From: Hyphomicrobiales bacterium
Lineage (GTDB): Bacteria; Pseudomonadota; Alphaproteobacteria; Rhizobiales; MH13
NCBI GenBank assembly: GCA_017642935.1
Contig: JAEPOK010000002.1
Coordinates: 1,175,501-1,239,500 of the forward strand
Reading direction: 5' to 3'
DNA length: 64,000 nucleotides
Both the position numbers and the translations under genes were made by a program. The notes beneath the pieces are model-generated. The model saw only the letters and a program-made list of their open reading frames with translations, did no database searches and had not been told where the DNA came from. Below, piece after piece: positions 15,547 to 24,093 of the stretch. Each line of letters starts with the position of its first letter. Within the stretch, counting starts at the first letter, position 1.

Positions 15547-17901
15547 ATGCTTTTCGGATTGGACGGGGTCGAAGTCGGCCTAATCATCGTCTTCCTTACA
15601 TTGTTCGCGTCGATCCTGACCGGCTTCCCAGTGGCGTTTTCCATCGCCGGGGCCGGCGTGATTTCCTTTGCGATCATTGCAGGGTTGGATTCTGCAGGCC
15701 TGCTGATTCATCAGGCCATCGATACCACCACGGACGAATATCGCGCCCTCTTGGCAGAGGGGGTGGTGCGAGAATCAATATCCACCTTCCGATACCCGGA
15801 CTTACCCAGATACGAAGAACCGGTGTTCCCGGGCGGCTGGCAGTTGGCGATGGAGCGCAACATCTCCTTTATCGTCAATCGGATGAACGAGCGCGTCATC
15901 GCCGGTCAGTCGATTGAAACCCTGCTTGCCGTGGCGATGTTCGTCATGATGGGCATCACGCTGGAGCGCTCGCGGATCGCAGAAGATCTGCTGACCACGA
16001 TGGCCCGCGTGTTTGGCCCGTTGCCTGGCGGTCTTGCCGTTTCCATCGTGATGGTTGGCGCGTTCCTGGCCGCTTCCACCGGCATCGTCGGCGCCACTGT
16101 GGTCACCATGGGCCTGCTCGCCCTACCGACCATGCTGCGCAACAATTACTCCCCTGAGCTTGCCACCGGCGTTATCGCCGCCTCCGGCACGCTCGGGCAG
16201 ATCATTCCTCCGTCGATCGTGATCGTTCTGCTCGGCACGCTGGTGGGCGACCTTTATGCAGCGGGCCAAGAAACCCGTGCGCAACTGGCTGGTTGTACTG
16301 ACGCGTTGACGTTCCTCGGCGAGCCGGCGGTTCTGTCAGTCGGCACGCTGTTCCAGGCGGCGCTGCTGCCGGGCATCTTTATCGCCATGCTTTATGGTGC
16401 CTATGCCTTTGGCTTTGCGCTGGTGAATCCCGACAAGGCGCCTGCGGTCGATCTCGGCGCAGGCAGCGGCTCAGAGCCAATAGGGCGCAATCGCGGCCTC
16501 ACCTGGTTCGTCGCCGCACCGATCGGTCTGATCTTCGCCGTCGTGCTCGCTGTTAGCGGCGGCATCATTGGCAGCCAGTCGTTCACGGTGTCGAACTTCT
16601 CTGACGGTGGCGAAGTAGCGAGCCTGCGCACCAACGTCTCCGAGCAGTGCCAAGCCTCGATGATCGAACTGCACGGCCAGGATGCTTGGGATCAGGCTGT
16701 TGCCGAACGTGCCGCCATCCAGGCCTCGGGCGGCGGTGAAGAAGCCCATGAACGCACTGAAGAGGAAATGGTCGAAGCGCGGGCGCAAGCGCTGGCCGAC
16801 ACCGCGCCGATTGGCTCGGGCGTCACCACCATCTTCGTGCTGCTTGCGCTCATCCTGTTGATCGCACGCGGCGTGTCAGCCAGTGCCAGTGCGACGCCGC
16901 TTCTCATTGGCGGGGCAGGGGTGGTTCTTGCCTTTGTCTTCGATGCACTCTTTATCGGACCGCTCACCGGGCCCGGTGCGAAATTCATGATCCTGGCGCT
17001 GCCGATGCTGCTTGCCCTTTACGGGGTTCGCGAGGCGATGGGCCGGTTGGCGCAGAACGAGCTTTTGCGCGTTGTGTTCCCGCCGCTGGTCCTGATCGTC
17101 GCCGTGCTTGGCTCGATCCTTGGCGGCATCACCAACCCAACGCCTGCTGCGGCGCTCGGTGCGGCCGGCGCGATCATGCTCGCGGCTTTCCGAAAGCTGA
17201 AGGAAGAAGACGGCAAGTCGAAAATCGTTATCTATTCCAGTCTTGCGCTGGTGATCATGATCCTGCTTGGCGTCAATTTTGATCTGCGCATCACCCGTGA
17301 GTCCGTCGCCTTTGAAGATTGGGTTGCCTATGTGATCGCGCAAGGCGCCTACCACTTTGCGTTCCTTGGACTGCTTTACAGCTGTTGGGTGCTGTTCCGC
17401 GGCAATGTGCTTTCGCCAGTGGTGCGCGAGACGGCCAAAGTCACCTCGATGGTGTTCACCATCCTGATCGGCAGTCAGTTGCTCAACCTGGTGCTGATCT
17501 CCTTCGGTGGCGAGCACTACATCCAGCAATTCCTGCGTGCCTTTGACAATGAGCTTGTGGTGTTCCTCATCGTGATGCTCATTCTGTTCATCCTGGGGTT
17601 CGTGCTCGACTTCCTGGAGATCATATACATCGTGATTCCGATCGTCGGACCGGTGATCTATGGCGGCACGCTTGATCCTGCCTGGGTGACGATCATGATT
17701 GCGGTGAACTTGCAGACCTCGTTCCTGACACCGCCGTTCGGATTTGCGCTGTTCTATCTGCGTGGTGTAGCGCCGCCCTCGGTGACGACGGGCAACATCT
17801 ATCGTGGCGTGCTGCCGTTTGTGGGCATCCAGGTGCTGGCGCTGGGGCTGTTATGGCTCTTCCCAGGCATCGTCACGATCCTGCCGGATCTATTGAACTA
17901 G
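15547..17901 (+). CDS. dctM: TRAP transporter large permease, DctM (extended 784-residue form)
   Basis: The 12-helix transport subunit of the TRAP system, 784 residues against about 430 for classical DctM. The normal core motifs are present: the N-terminal FASILTGFPVAFSIAGAGV, GAFLAASTGIVGATVVTMG, ASGTLGQIIPPSIVIVLLG, and the C-terminal FLDFLEIIYIVIPIVGPV and NLQTSFLTPPFGFALFYL. Two insertions explain the length: residues about 57-118, polar and probably periplasmic or amphipathic, and a large middle part (about 300-600) with a soluble Glu-rich stretch (EEAHERTEEEMVEARAQ) followed by several extra helices. The SD is AGGGGG with TAAGG. A strong terminator at 17923 ends the operon. Confidence 0.92.
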   Translation: MLFGLDGVEVGLIIVFLTLFASILTGFPVAFSIAGAGVISFAIIAGLDSAGLLIHQAIDTTTDEYRALLAEGVVRESISTFRYPDLPRYEEPVFPGGWQLAMERNISFIVNRMNERVIAGQSIETLLAVAMFVMMGITLERSRIAEDLLTTMARVFGPLPGGLAVSIVMVGAFLAASTGIVGATVVTMGLLALPTMLRNNYSPELATGVIAASGTLGQIIPPSIVIVLLGTLVGDLYAAGQETRAQLAGCTDALTFLGEPAVLSVGTLFQAALLPGIFIAMLYGAYAFGFALVNPDKAPAVDLGAGSGSEPIGRNRGLTWFVAAPIGLIFAVVLAVSGGIIGSQSFTVSNFSDGGEVASLRTNVSEQCQASMIELHGQDAWDQAVAERAAIQASGGGEEAHERTEEEMVEARAQALADTAPIGSGVTTIFVLLALILLIARGVSASASATPLLIGGAGVVLAFVFDALFIGPLTGPGAKFMILALPMLLALYGVREAMGRLAQNELLRVVFPPLVLIVAVLGSILGGITNPTPAAALGAAGAIMLAAFRKLKEEDGKSKIVIYSSLALVIMILLGVNFDLRITRESVAFEDWVAYVIAQGAYHFAFLGLLYSCWVLFRGNVLSPVVRETAKVTSMVFTILIGSQLLNLVLISFGGEHYIQQFLRAFDNELVVFLIVMLILFILGFVLDFLEIIYIVIPIVGPVIYGGTLDPAWVTIMIAVNLQTSFLTPPFGFALFYLRGVAPPSVTTGNIYRGVLPFVGIQVLALGLLWLFPGIVTILPDLLN

Positions 17902-17922
17902 GCACTCTGAATTTACCTGACA

Positions 17923-17957
17923 AAAAGCCCGCGGATCGGACCGATCTGCGGGCTTTC
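17923..17957. terminator. Bidirectional terminator between dctM and the LysM gene
   Basis: AAAGCCCGCGGATCGG and CCGATCTGCGGGCTTT pair over 16 bp with one G-U wobble around a single-A turn, with A-run before and T-rich tract after. It serves the convergent dctM and LysM transcripts. Confidence 0.85.
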
Positions 17958-17973
17958 TCGTTGTCGATGCCTG

Positions 17974-18462
17974 TCAGATGTCGTTGCGCGGGATGCGCAG
18001 CACCTGCCCGGCGAAGATCACATTGGGATCGCTGAGCATGTTCTGATTGGCCTGGAAGATCGGTTGGAAGTTGCCATTGCCGTACTGATCCTGGGAGATG
18101 CTCGTCAGCGTATCGCCTGGTTGCACCGTGTAAGGACGCCAGCCGCCATAGCCCGGCAGGATTTTCGGTCCAAACAGGATGGGGATCACGACCGAGGGAC
18201 CGTTTTCATTGCCGGTATCGTCGGCCAGCGTCAGAAAAAGGCGGTTGAGTTTGAAGCTGTTCGTGTCCGGTATGTCGATCTCGCCTTGGAACTGCTTGAG
18301 CCCGAGAGCACCAACGGTGGTGAACGAGCTGTACTCGTCGTGACCGTCGGAGACGCGAATGCTGAGCGTGCCTTCAAAGGCGGTGGCATTGCCCGCAATC
18401 AGGATTTTGGACCCAACTAGATCGAAGGGCTGGGGTTGTTGGATGTCGAGCGTGATGGTCAT
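17974..18462 (-). CDS. LysM protein with Gmad2-like immunoglobulin domain
   Basis: A 162-residue protein. Residues about 10-95 resemble a Gmad2/Ig-like domain (FDLVGSKILIAGNATAFEGTL ... FQGEIDIPDTN) and residues about 112-160 form one LysM module (YTVQPGDTLTSISQDQYG ... VIFAGQVLRIPRND) that binds N-acetylglucosamine polymers such as peptidoglycan. No signal peptide is visible from this start, so secretion is uncertain. Start 18462 is chosen because AAGGAAA lies upstream and the Ig-like domain starts there; the frame upstream has no domain. Function is probably cell-wall association, but no partner is nearby. Confidence 0.8.
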   Translation of the reverse strand: MTITLDIQQPQPFDLVGSKILIAGNATAFEGTLSIRVSDGHDEYSSFTTVGALGLKQFQGEIDIPDTNSFKLNRLFLTLADDTGNENGPSVVIPILFGPKILPGYGGWRPYTVQPGDTLTSISQDQYGNGNFQPIFQANQNMLSDPNVIFAGQVLRIPRNDI

Positions 18463-18581
18463 TGCACGTTTCCTTGGTTGCCAGCCCACGACCAGTATAC
18501 GCCGGTTTAGGCAAGAAGCGTATGCAATGATTTTCGGCGGGCCGTCCTGACGATGATCGGCAGGGCGTGCGCGATTTTCCG

Positions 18582-18935
18582 CTAAGGCGTTATCGTTTCG
18601 CACTGCTTGGTGAAGGCCCGCAGCATGTCCCAGTCGATAGGTTGATCTGGATAGATTTTTACATGCTTACTCGGGTCGCCGGATCCTTTGAGGATGTCGT
18701 CCGGGTCGGACAGTTCAGCGCTTTTGAGAAACCCGAAATTGACATGATCGCGCGCGCCATAAAGGTAGATCACGGCCGCACCCTTGGCGTTGAAGAAGTA
18801 GGGCGCCCCATACTTCATGCCTTCCGTCGAGCCCGGCAGAGTTTTGGCGATGAAAGCGCGTAGCTCCCTGATCAGCGGAACAACAGCCGCAGGACAGGCA
18901 TCAATGTAGGCGTCGATCGTTTTGGGGCTCGGCAT
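18582..18935 (-). CDS. DUF1801 (YdhG-like) family protein
   Basis: A 117-residue small cytoplasmic protein of the DUF1801/YdhG fold, related in shape to frataxin-like proteins. Typical features are IDAYIDACP at the start, then the ETLPGSTEGMKYGAPYFFN-like stretch and YLYGARDHVNFGFLKSAEL. The biochemical role of the family is unknown; some members have been called iron chaperone-like on weak grounds. The length is normal. It lies 24 bp downstream of the NTF2-like gene on the same strand and may be cotranscribed with it. Confidence 0.82.
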   Translation of the reverse strand: MPSPKTIDAYIDACPAAVVPLIRELRAFIAKTLPGSTEGMKYGAPYFFNAKGAAVIYLYGARDHVNFGFLKSAELSDPDDILKGSGDPSKHVKIYPDQPIDWDMLRAFTKQCETITP

Positions 18936-18959
18936 AGTTCAACGCTCCTGTTTCGGCGC

Positions 18960-19364
18960 TCACCGATCTCCAGTGGCCTGCGGTGCATCGGCTAGAGTGT
19001 AAGCGGAAGGAAAATCCCAGACCTCGACAATACGCCCTTCCACAATCCGCCACACGACCACCGCGTGGATGGCAAATGTGTCGCCATCCATGGTCATGGT
19101 GTTCTTGGTGTGGGTAACCACCAGCTCATCGCCATGGGCGGTCGCGGAGATTGGTTCGATCTTGAACGTGCCGCCAGACTTGCTGCCAAGGCTCTGGAAA
19201 AACGAACGGATACCATCAAGCCCGACATACTTACCCTCAAATTCGGGCAGGTTGGGGTTGACGTAGTTGAAGGTGACCTCGGGCGAGAAGAGCTCTTCAG
19301 TGGCGGCTAGGTCTCTGGAGTCCAACTTCTCGATCAGAGCGACATTGGGGTGTTTGGCGGTCAC
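18960..19364 (-). CDS. SnoaL/NTF2-like fold protein
   Basis: A 134-residue cone-shaped NTF2/SnoaL-like domain protein. It shows the usual pattern: an N-terminal helix (NVALIEKLDSRDLAATEELF), then VTFNYVNPNLPEFEGKYVGLDGIRSFF, and C-terminal strands with VVVWRIVEGRIVEVWDF. The fold serves small-molecule isomerases, hydrolases and non-catalytic binding proteins, and the active-site pocket cannot be assigned here. It precedes DUF1801 on the minus strand, and diverges from the SDR gene at 19472. Confidence 0.8.
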   Translation of the reverse strand: MTAKHPNVALIEKLDSRDLAATEELFSPEVTFNYVNPNLPEFEGKYVGLDGIRSFFQSLGSKSGGTFKIEPISATAHGDELVVTHTKNTMTMDGDTFAIHAVVVWRIVEGRIVEVWDFPSAYTLADAPQATGDR

Positions 19365-19471
19365 TCGACCCCTCCTTGTTTTCGGCCACCCTTAATGCCA
19401 ACCATGACCGAGACTGGGGTTGACCGCCGTCAATGGTGGCACTGACCTGCTGACAATCCGGAGTGCTTTTC

Positions 19472-20164
19472 ATGAATCGCACAGCCCTCGTGACCGGTGC
19501 CAATCGCGGTATCGGTAAAGCAATCACACAAGGCCTCGCATCGCTTGGCTTGAATGTCGTGCTCGCTGGACGGGATGGCGCAACGCTTGGCGAACTGGCC
19601 ATTGGTCTCCACCAACGGCATGGCGTCGAAACGCGGTCGCTGACCCTTAACGTTGCTGACCCGGTGTCCATTGAGCAAGGCCTTGCTAAATTGGAGCGCA
19701 ATCAAGTCACCATCGATGTTCTTGTGAACAATGCCGGCATTCTGCCCGACGGCGACATGCTGACCATGCCTTGGGAAGACATCGAAGCCTCCACGCGCGT
19801 CAACGCGCTTGGGCCGCTTCAGTTGATGCGGTTGCTGATGCCTGGCATGGCGGCGCGCGGCTATGGCCGTGTGGTCAATGTGTCGTCCGGCTGGGGCTCA
19901 TTGAATGGGCTTGGGCCAGGTGCTTATGGCATCACCAAAGCGTTCTTGAATGCAATCACCATCAAAGGCGCGCGCGAAGCTGGGCGCGGCGTTCTGGTCA
20001 ACGCCATGTGCCCAGGCTGGGTGCGCACCGATATGGGTGGCGCTGGCGCCAATCGCACGCCGGAAGAGGGCGCCGAAACCGCGCTGTTCTTGGCGACTCT
20101 CCCCGACGGCGCGCCGTCAGGCCGTATCTTCCGGGACCGCCAGCCAATCCCCTGGGACGAGTGA
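19472..20164 (+). CDS. Short-chain dehydrogenase/reductase (SDR)
   Basis: A 230-residue classical SDR with the NAD(P) motif TGANRGIGKAI near the N-terminus, NNAG at the end of beta-4, the catalytic Ser in VNVSSGWGS, and YGITK carrying the Tyr-Lys pair. It is a cytoplasmic oxidoreductase acting on an alcohol or carbonyl; the short C-terminal substrate lid gives no substrate clue. An Arg after the glycine motif suggests NADPH use (weak inference). Start 19472 was chosen because GGAG lies 8 bp upstream; the in-frame GTG at 19463 overlaps that ribosome site. Confidence 0.92.
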   Translation: MNRTALVTGANRGIGKAITQGLASLGLNVVLAGRDGATLGELAIGLHQRHGVETRSLTLNVADPVSIEQGLAKLERNQVTIDVLVNNAGILPDGDMLTMPWEDIEASTRVNALGPLQLMRLLMPGMAARGYGRVVNVSSGWGSLNGLGPGAYGITKAFLNAITIKGAREAGRGVLVNAMCPGWVRTDMGGAGANRTPEEGAETALFLATLPDGAPSGRIFRDRQPIPWDE

Positions 20165-20275
20165 CGCTTGGCGACAGAGAAACGCCATTAGCCATCGCGC
20201 GCCCGCAGGCCTATAGGTAATTGGCGCGGGAACCTTGCGCGTCTCGTGCCGTTGTCTCCAAGCATTTCTCTTCCT

Positions 20276-20305
20276 GGCCAGAATCCACCTAGGTGGATTC
20301 TGGCC
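20276..20305. repeat. Perfect 30-bp palindrome
   Basis: The left arm GGCCAGAATCCACCT is followed at once by its exact reverse complement, centred on CCTAGG. It sits between the SDR and transglutaminase-like genes, 31 bp before the latter start. No T-run follows. It could be an operator, a cruciform-forming site, or an mRNA hairpin. Confidence 0.9.
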
Positions 20306-20335
20306 CATGTTTCTGCGCCACCTTTCTAGCGCCTC

Positions 20336-21133
20336 ATGAAAGCCGAAGCTTTGGACCAAGCAATCGATATCCACCTTGCTTATCGGGTTGCAGGGCCAAC
20401 CGACCTGTTGCTGCAGATCGAGGTTGCCGACCTTGCCGACCAGCAGGTTCGGTCAAGCGATTTGCAGCTCTCGACCACCAGTCATTTTGCCCGTGTCGCT
20501 GCCGAAGAGGGATTAGGCGATCGTATCTGGCTGCGAACCGACGAACCGTTCCGCTGTCATTACACCGCGCAGGTCCATATCGATCGTCCGGTGCTCGATA
20601 TCTCGGCCTTGGCACAAGTGCCGCCTCATCTGCTGCCCGGTGATACCGTGCGCTACCTCATGCCCTCGCGTTTCTGTCCGTCCGACCAGTTTCAAAGCTT
20701 TGCGGCGGCCGAGTTTGGCTTCTTGGAAGCGGGGGCAAAGATCGTCGCGATGCGCGACTGGGTGAACCAATCCATCGCCTACGTCCCGGGGGCGAGCAAC
20801 GCGCAGACGTCGGCCACCGACACGTTCGTCGAACGTCAGGGCGTGTGCCGGGACTTTGCGCATTTGATGATCACCTTGGCGCGCGCTGCGACGATCCCGG
20901 CGCGATTTGTCAGCGTCTATGCTCCGGGCGTCACGCCGCAGGATTTTCACGCGGTGGCGGAGATTTTTCTCGATGGCACCTGGCACCTGGTGGACGCCAC
21001 CGGCATGGCGCCGGCCGACAGCATCGCCCGGATCGGCGTCGGCACCGATGCCTCTGAGGTGGCCTTTCTAACATCTTTTGGCCCGATCGAGCTGGAAACG
21101 CAGACCGTCAATGTCACAGTCATGGACGGCTAG
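20336..21133 (+). CDS. Transglutaminase-like cysteine protease-fold protein
   Basis: A 265-residue member of the bacterial transglutaminase-like family (COG1305). The catalytic triad is intact: Cys171 in GVCRDFAHLM, His205 in DFHAVAEIFL and Asp220 in LVDATG. The N-terminal half (about 1-115) is the beta-rich domain typical of these proteins, here starting with IDIHLAYRVAGPTDLLL. Bacterial members act as peptidases or cross-linking enzymes, often beside proteasome-like or alpha-E (DUF403) genes, which are absent here. No signal peptide is present, so it is cytoplasmic. The 30-bp palindrome upstream may control it. Confidence 0.88.
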   Translation: MKAEALDQAIDIHLAYRVAGPTDLLLQIEVADLADQQVRSSDLQLSTTSHFARVAAEEGLGDRIWLRTDEPFRCHYTAQVHIDRPVLDISALAQVPPHLLPGDTVRYLMPSRFCPSDQFQSFAAAEFGFLEAGAKIVAMRDWVNQSIAYVPGASNAQTSATDTFVERQGVCRDFAHLMITLARAATIPARFVSVYAPGVTPQDFHAVAEIFLDGTWHLVDATGMAPADSIARIGVGTDASEVAFLTSFGPIELETQTVNVTVMDG

Positions 21134-21242
21134 GCGGTCGCGCGCCGCTGGCAAAGGTTAATTTCAGTCCACCACTTGGTAAGGCTTTGCGGCGACACTG
21201 GACGCTGAGTAAGCGTTGCGTTGTGTTGGAGTGAAGCGTTTC

Positions 21243-22154
21243 ATGATTGAGGACCTCCTTGACCAAAGCGAAGCATTGGCTGGACCGCCGTTGCCTGGCG
21301 CCGTGGAGCGCATGACGGCCGCTCTTGAACGCGCAGATATCGGCGAGGGCATGGTCGTGCTCAACGGGTTTGGGCCAGCCTATGGATCGCTGCAGGCCAT
21401 GGCCGAAGAGGCGCTGAATGCGCTTGGCGCAAGATCTGTCAGTGGTGAAGACATGCTCGAAGACGAGAGCTTGGTTGCCACCTGTTTCGTTGGCTCGCCG
21501 GATCGGCTTTTCGCGCTTTGCCAGGCTGGCTATGCCCCGGTCTTGACCCATGCGCTGGTCGGTGGAGGCGCAGTGTTTCCCATCGTTCACACTGTCATGG
21601 GGCAGCATCAAATTGCGCTCTGCGACATGTTGACGGACCCTGTCTTCGGACCCTATGCCACGCGCAGCAATCGCGAGGACGCCTACGCGTTGCTGGAGGG
21701 TGTCGAGGTATCGGTGCTTCGCCCCGGTGGCGAAAACCCGGTTCCGCACGGCATGATCGGCGAGGTGGTTCTTGGCGACGAGTCCGACGCACCTTTGCGC
21801 ACCGGCGTGCTTTCGGCTTTCGAGCAGGTGCCGCATCGCTATCGTGCGCCTGGTCTGCAAGGGTGGATGGGCTTTGCCCAGCCGGTGGCCACGGTGCAGG
21901 AGCATGCGGTGAAGGCGAGCGACATTGCCGCTCTGGTCAGTGAGCATGAGGATGTGCTCGACGCCCGTCTGATCGCCCATTCCAAGGATGAGGCAGAGCC
22001 CATTCTTCAAGTCGAAACCGAAGCTGGCGATTGGATTGAAGATGACGTGCTTGCGCGCTTCGAGGCCCTAACCGGCTTGCGACCGGTGCTGGAGCGTGTC
22101 GCACCTGGTCAGTTCGGCAATACGGGTCGGACCTTTGCCGTGATGGCGGCTTAA
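21243..22154 (+). CDS. Uncharacterised protein, partly PaaK/adenylate-forming-like
   Basis: About 303 residues from the ATG at 21243 (a GTG at 21231 is also possible; GGAG is at 21228). I do not recognise it firmly. The C-terminal half resembles the end of phenylacetate-CoA ligase-like enzymes: GMIGEVVLGDESDAPLRTGVL looks like the 'GE-hxhT-...-hRY-TGD' core, and the final LTGLRPVLERVAPGQFGNTGRTF looks like the PaaK C-terminal domain end. The N-terminal ATP-binding loop expected of a full ligase is not seen and the protein is about 100-130 residues short, so it may be a degenerate or non-catalytic relative. It is followed by a repeat element and a terminator. Confidence 0.5.
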   Translation: MIEDLLDQSEALAGPPLPGAVERMTAALERADIGEGMVVLNGFGPAYGSLQAMAEEALNALGARSVSGEDMLEDESLVATCFVGSPDRLFALCQAGYAPVLTHALVGGGAVFPIVHTVMGQHQIALCDMLTDPVFGPYATRSNREDAYALLEGVEVSVLRPGGENPVPHGMIGEVVLGDESDAPLRTGVLSAFEQVPHRYRAPGLQGWMGFAQPVATVQEHAVKASDIAALVSEHEDVLDARLIAHSKDEAEPILQVETEAGDWIEDDVLARFEALTGLRPVLERVAPGQFGNTGRTFAVMAA

Positions 22155-22169
22155 GCAGCCGTCGGTGCC

Positions 22170-22276
22170 GTCATCTCTGTCCTGGTCACAGAGATCCATT
22201 CCCATGATTGTCACTGCGACTGCGATGCTACGAAACGCTCATTGGGATGGATCCCCGCCACAGGGGCGAGGATGAC
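22170..22276. repeat. Composite palindromic repeat element (REP/BIME-like)
   Basis: A 107-bp intergenic element with inverted ends GTCATC ... GATGAC. The left arm contains the hairpin ATCTCTGT-N7-ACAGAGAT (22173-22195); the right arm contains TCCCCGCC-N5-GGCGAGGA (about 22252-22272); the inner flanks GATCCATTCCCA (22193-22204) and TGGGATGGATC (22243-22253) also pair. 'GTCATC...GGATCCA' units of this kind are dispersed in many alphaproteobacterial genomes; a second copy was not found in this window. Confidence 0.65.
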
Positions 22277-22285
22277 AAGCGGCAA

Positions 22286-22314
22286 AAAAGGCCGGGATTG
22301 CTCCCGGCCTTTCG
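22286..22314. terminator. Bidirectional terminator
   Basis: AGGCCGGGA / TCCCGGCCT perfect 9-bp stem (22289-22297, 22302-22310) with loop TTGC, flanked by A6 on the left and TT-rich sequence on the right. It lies between two convergent genes. Confidence 0.88.
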
Positions 22315-22335
22315 TTGTTCTGATCGGCGTCGGCG

Positions 22336-23856
22336 TTAGCGCGTCAGCATGATCCGGCCGTCGATGGCCGGGGCGAATTCGCCCAACTCGCGGACATGCA
22401 CCATCACGTCATTGGCCATCAGCTTGGCGTCTTCCTCGCGCACAACGCGGGGCGCTTCGGCGAACATGGTGTATCCGTCGCCGCCGCGACCCATGAAGTC
22501 GTTGGTCGCCACGGTGTAGGTTGCGCCAATGTCGAGCGGCTCACCGCCAACCATGACGGACGTGACGCGGTCGCCCGGCTCACGCGTGATGTCGGCTTCG
22601 ATGGTCATGCCGGAGACCTGTGGGAACCGACCCGACACATCTTCAACCCGGCTGAAGCCGTTTTCCAAAGCGGCCAGAACTTCGGCACCGGACAGCTCGA
22701 TCATGATGTTGACGTTGCCGAACGGCAGCTCGGTCAGGATATCGCGACGGGTAATTTCGGTGCCTGGATCGTAGACCTTGTCGGCGCGGATGCCGCCACC
22801 ATTGGTGATCGCGATATCGGCACCAACCGCAGCGCGCATGCCATCGGCGACGAGGTTGCCCATCGTGGCCTCTTGCGTGCGCACCGTCGCGCGGCGGGAG
22901 TCGAGTTCAGCGGTGATCGTGCCGAGCGCAACGTCGAGTTCGGCATCGAGCAGGGCGTTCAGTTCATCGACACGCGCAGCAACCTCCGCGTCGCCTTCCA
23001 TGCCAAGGGTCGACATGGGGCGGAAGGCCAGCGTGTAATCGACGTCGCGATCATCGCCTTCCACCTCGATGGTGGCGGAGACATCGATGGCGGTGACATA
23101 TTCAGCTTCCTCGCTGGATTCCACCAAGGCCGTGCGTCCATCGTACATCAGGCGCAAATCGTGATCATCGCCGGACAGGATGATGTCGAACTCGCCAGTT
23201 GCGTACATCGCATTGTCGACAGCGATGTTGGCGTGAGCGACGGCGACGATGATGTCAGCACCGGCATCGCGCAGCGCGTCGGCTTGCGCCAGACCGGTTT
23301 CCAAGGCGCTGGAAATCTGGATCGTGCCGGGGCTCGATTTTTCATCGGAATCATCGGCAGCCAGACCGATGATGCCAATCATCAGCCCGTCGACATCCAT
23401 CATCATGGTGTCGGAGAAACCATCAAGCACGGTGCCGTCTTCGTTGCGCATGTTGGCGGCCAGAAGGTTGGATCCTTCGACCTCGGCCATGCGGGCGCGG
23501 AACACCTCTTCGCCAAAGTCAAACTCATGGTTGCCAGGCACGATGACGTCCGGCGGCGTCATGTTGAACAGTTCAACGATGTGCTCGCCCTGATCGAATG
23601 ACGACAGCAGGGATGGCGAAAGGAAGTCACCGGCGACGGCATAGATGACGTTGTCGTTGGCTTCGCGCTCGGCCTGAACAACGGCCGATAGGCGGGCAAA
23701 ACCGCCTTGATCGGAGCGATTGTCAATCGAGTAGATATCGTTGACGAGCAGGAGCGTCACATCGACGTTGGTAACCTCCTGCGCAAGGGCAGGGGCGGTC
23801 AGCAGCGCGGTCGATAGACCGAGCGCAGCCAACAAACGGGTTGGAGTATGGTGCAT
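22336..23856 (-). CDS. Periplasmic 5'-nucleotidase / metallophosphatase (UshA family)
   Basis: A 506-residue two-domain enzyme. A Sec signal (LLAALGLSTALLTAPALA-Q) is followed by a calcineurin-like metallophosphatase domain (about 30-260) and a 5'-nucleotidase C-terminal domain (about 310-500; TNGGGIRADKVYDPG, DFMGRGGDGYTMF for nucleoside binding). Metal motifs GDFLSPSLLS and GNHEFDFG are kept, but the first motif, normally D-x-H, reads NDIYSID: the His ligand is replaced by Tyr. A similar NDxY variant occurs in a minor clade of these enzymes, so activity may persist with altered metal use. It likely releases phosphate and nucleosides from extracellular nucleotides. It is divergent from hemH. 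Confidence 0.88.
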   Translation of the reverse strand: MHHTPTRLLAALGLSTALLTAPALAQEVTNVDVTLLLVNDIYSIDNRSDQGGFARLSAVVQAEREANDNVIYAVAGDFLSPSLLSSFDQGEHIVELFNMTPPDVIVPGNHEFDFGEEVFRARMAEVEGSNLLAANMRNEDGTVLDGFSDTMMMDVDGLMIGIIGLAADDSDEKSSPGTIQISSALETGLAQADALRDAGADIIVAVAHANIAVDNAMYATGEFDIILSGDDHDLRLMYDGRTALVESSEEAEYVTAIDVSATIEVEGDDRDVDYTLAFRPMSTLGMEGDAEVAARVDELNALLDAELDVALGTITAELDSRRATVRTQEATMGNLVADGMRAAVGADIAITNGGGIRADKVYDPGTEITRRDILTELPFGNVNIMIELSGAEVLAALENGFSRVEDVSGRFPQVSGMTIEADITREPGDRVTSVMVGGEPLDIGATYTVATNDFMGRGGDGYTMFAEAPRVVREEDAKLMANDVMVHVRELGEFAPAIDGRIMLTR

Positions 23857-24093
23857 GAAAAGCCTCCCTCAAGGCACGTGGGTATGGTTGATTGGTGATT
23901 TCTTGCCAGAGCTGTCCCGCTCCGGTGTGACGGTACCATGACAGATTTATGGCAGGTCGCAAGCGTGGCGATTGCTTGATATCAATGGCAGCCTGCGGCG
24001 ATTGATCCATCCAAATGCCTTGCTGCCACGTATGGGACTATGCTTATGCACCCGACACAGATTGCCCGGACAGGCCGTGAGGAGTTTTCCAAG

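Noticed and set aside
22396-23601. 401-codon open frame on the plus strand
   Set aside because: Antisense to the intact 5'-nucleotidase; low-complexity shadow typical of high-GC DNA, no family resemblance.
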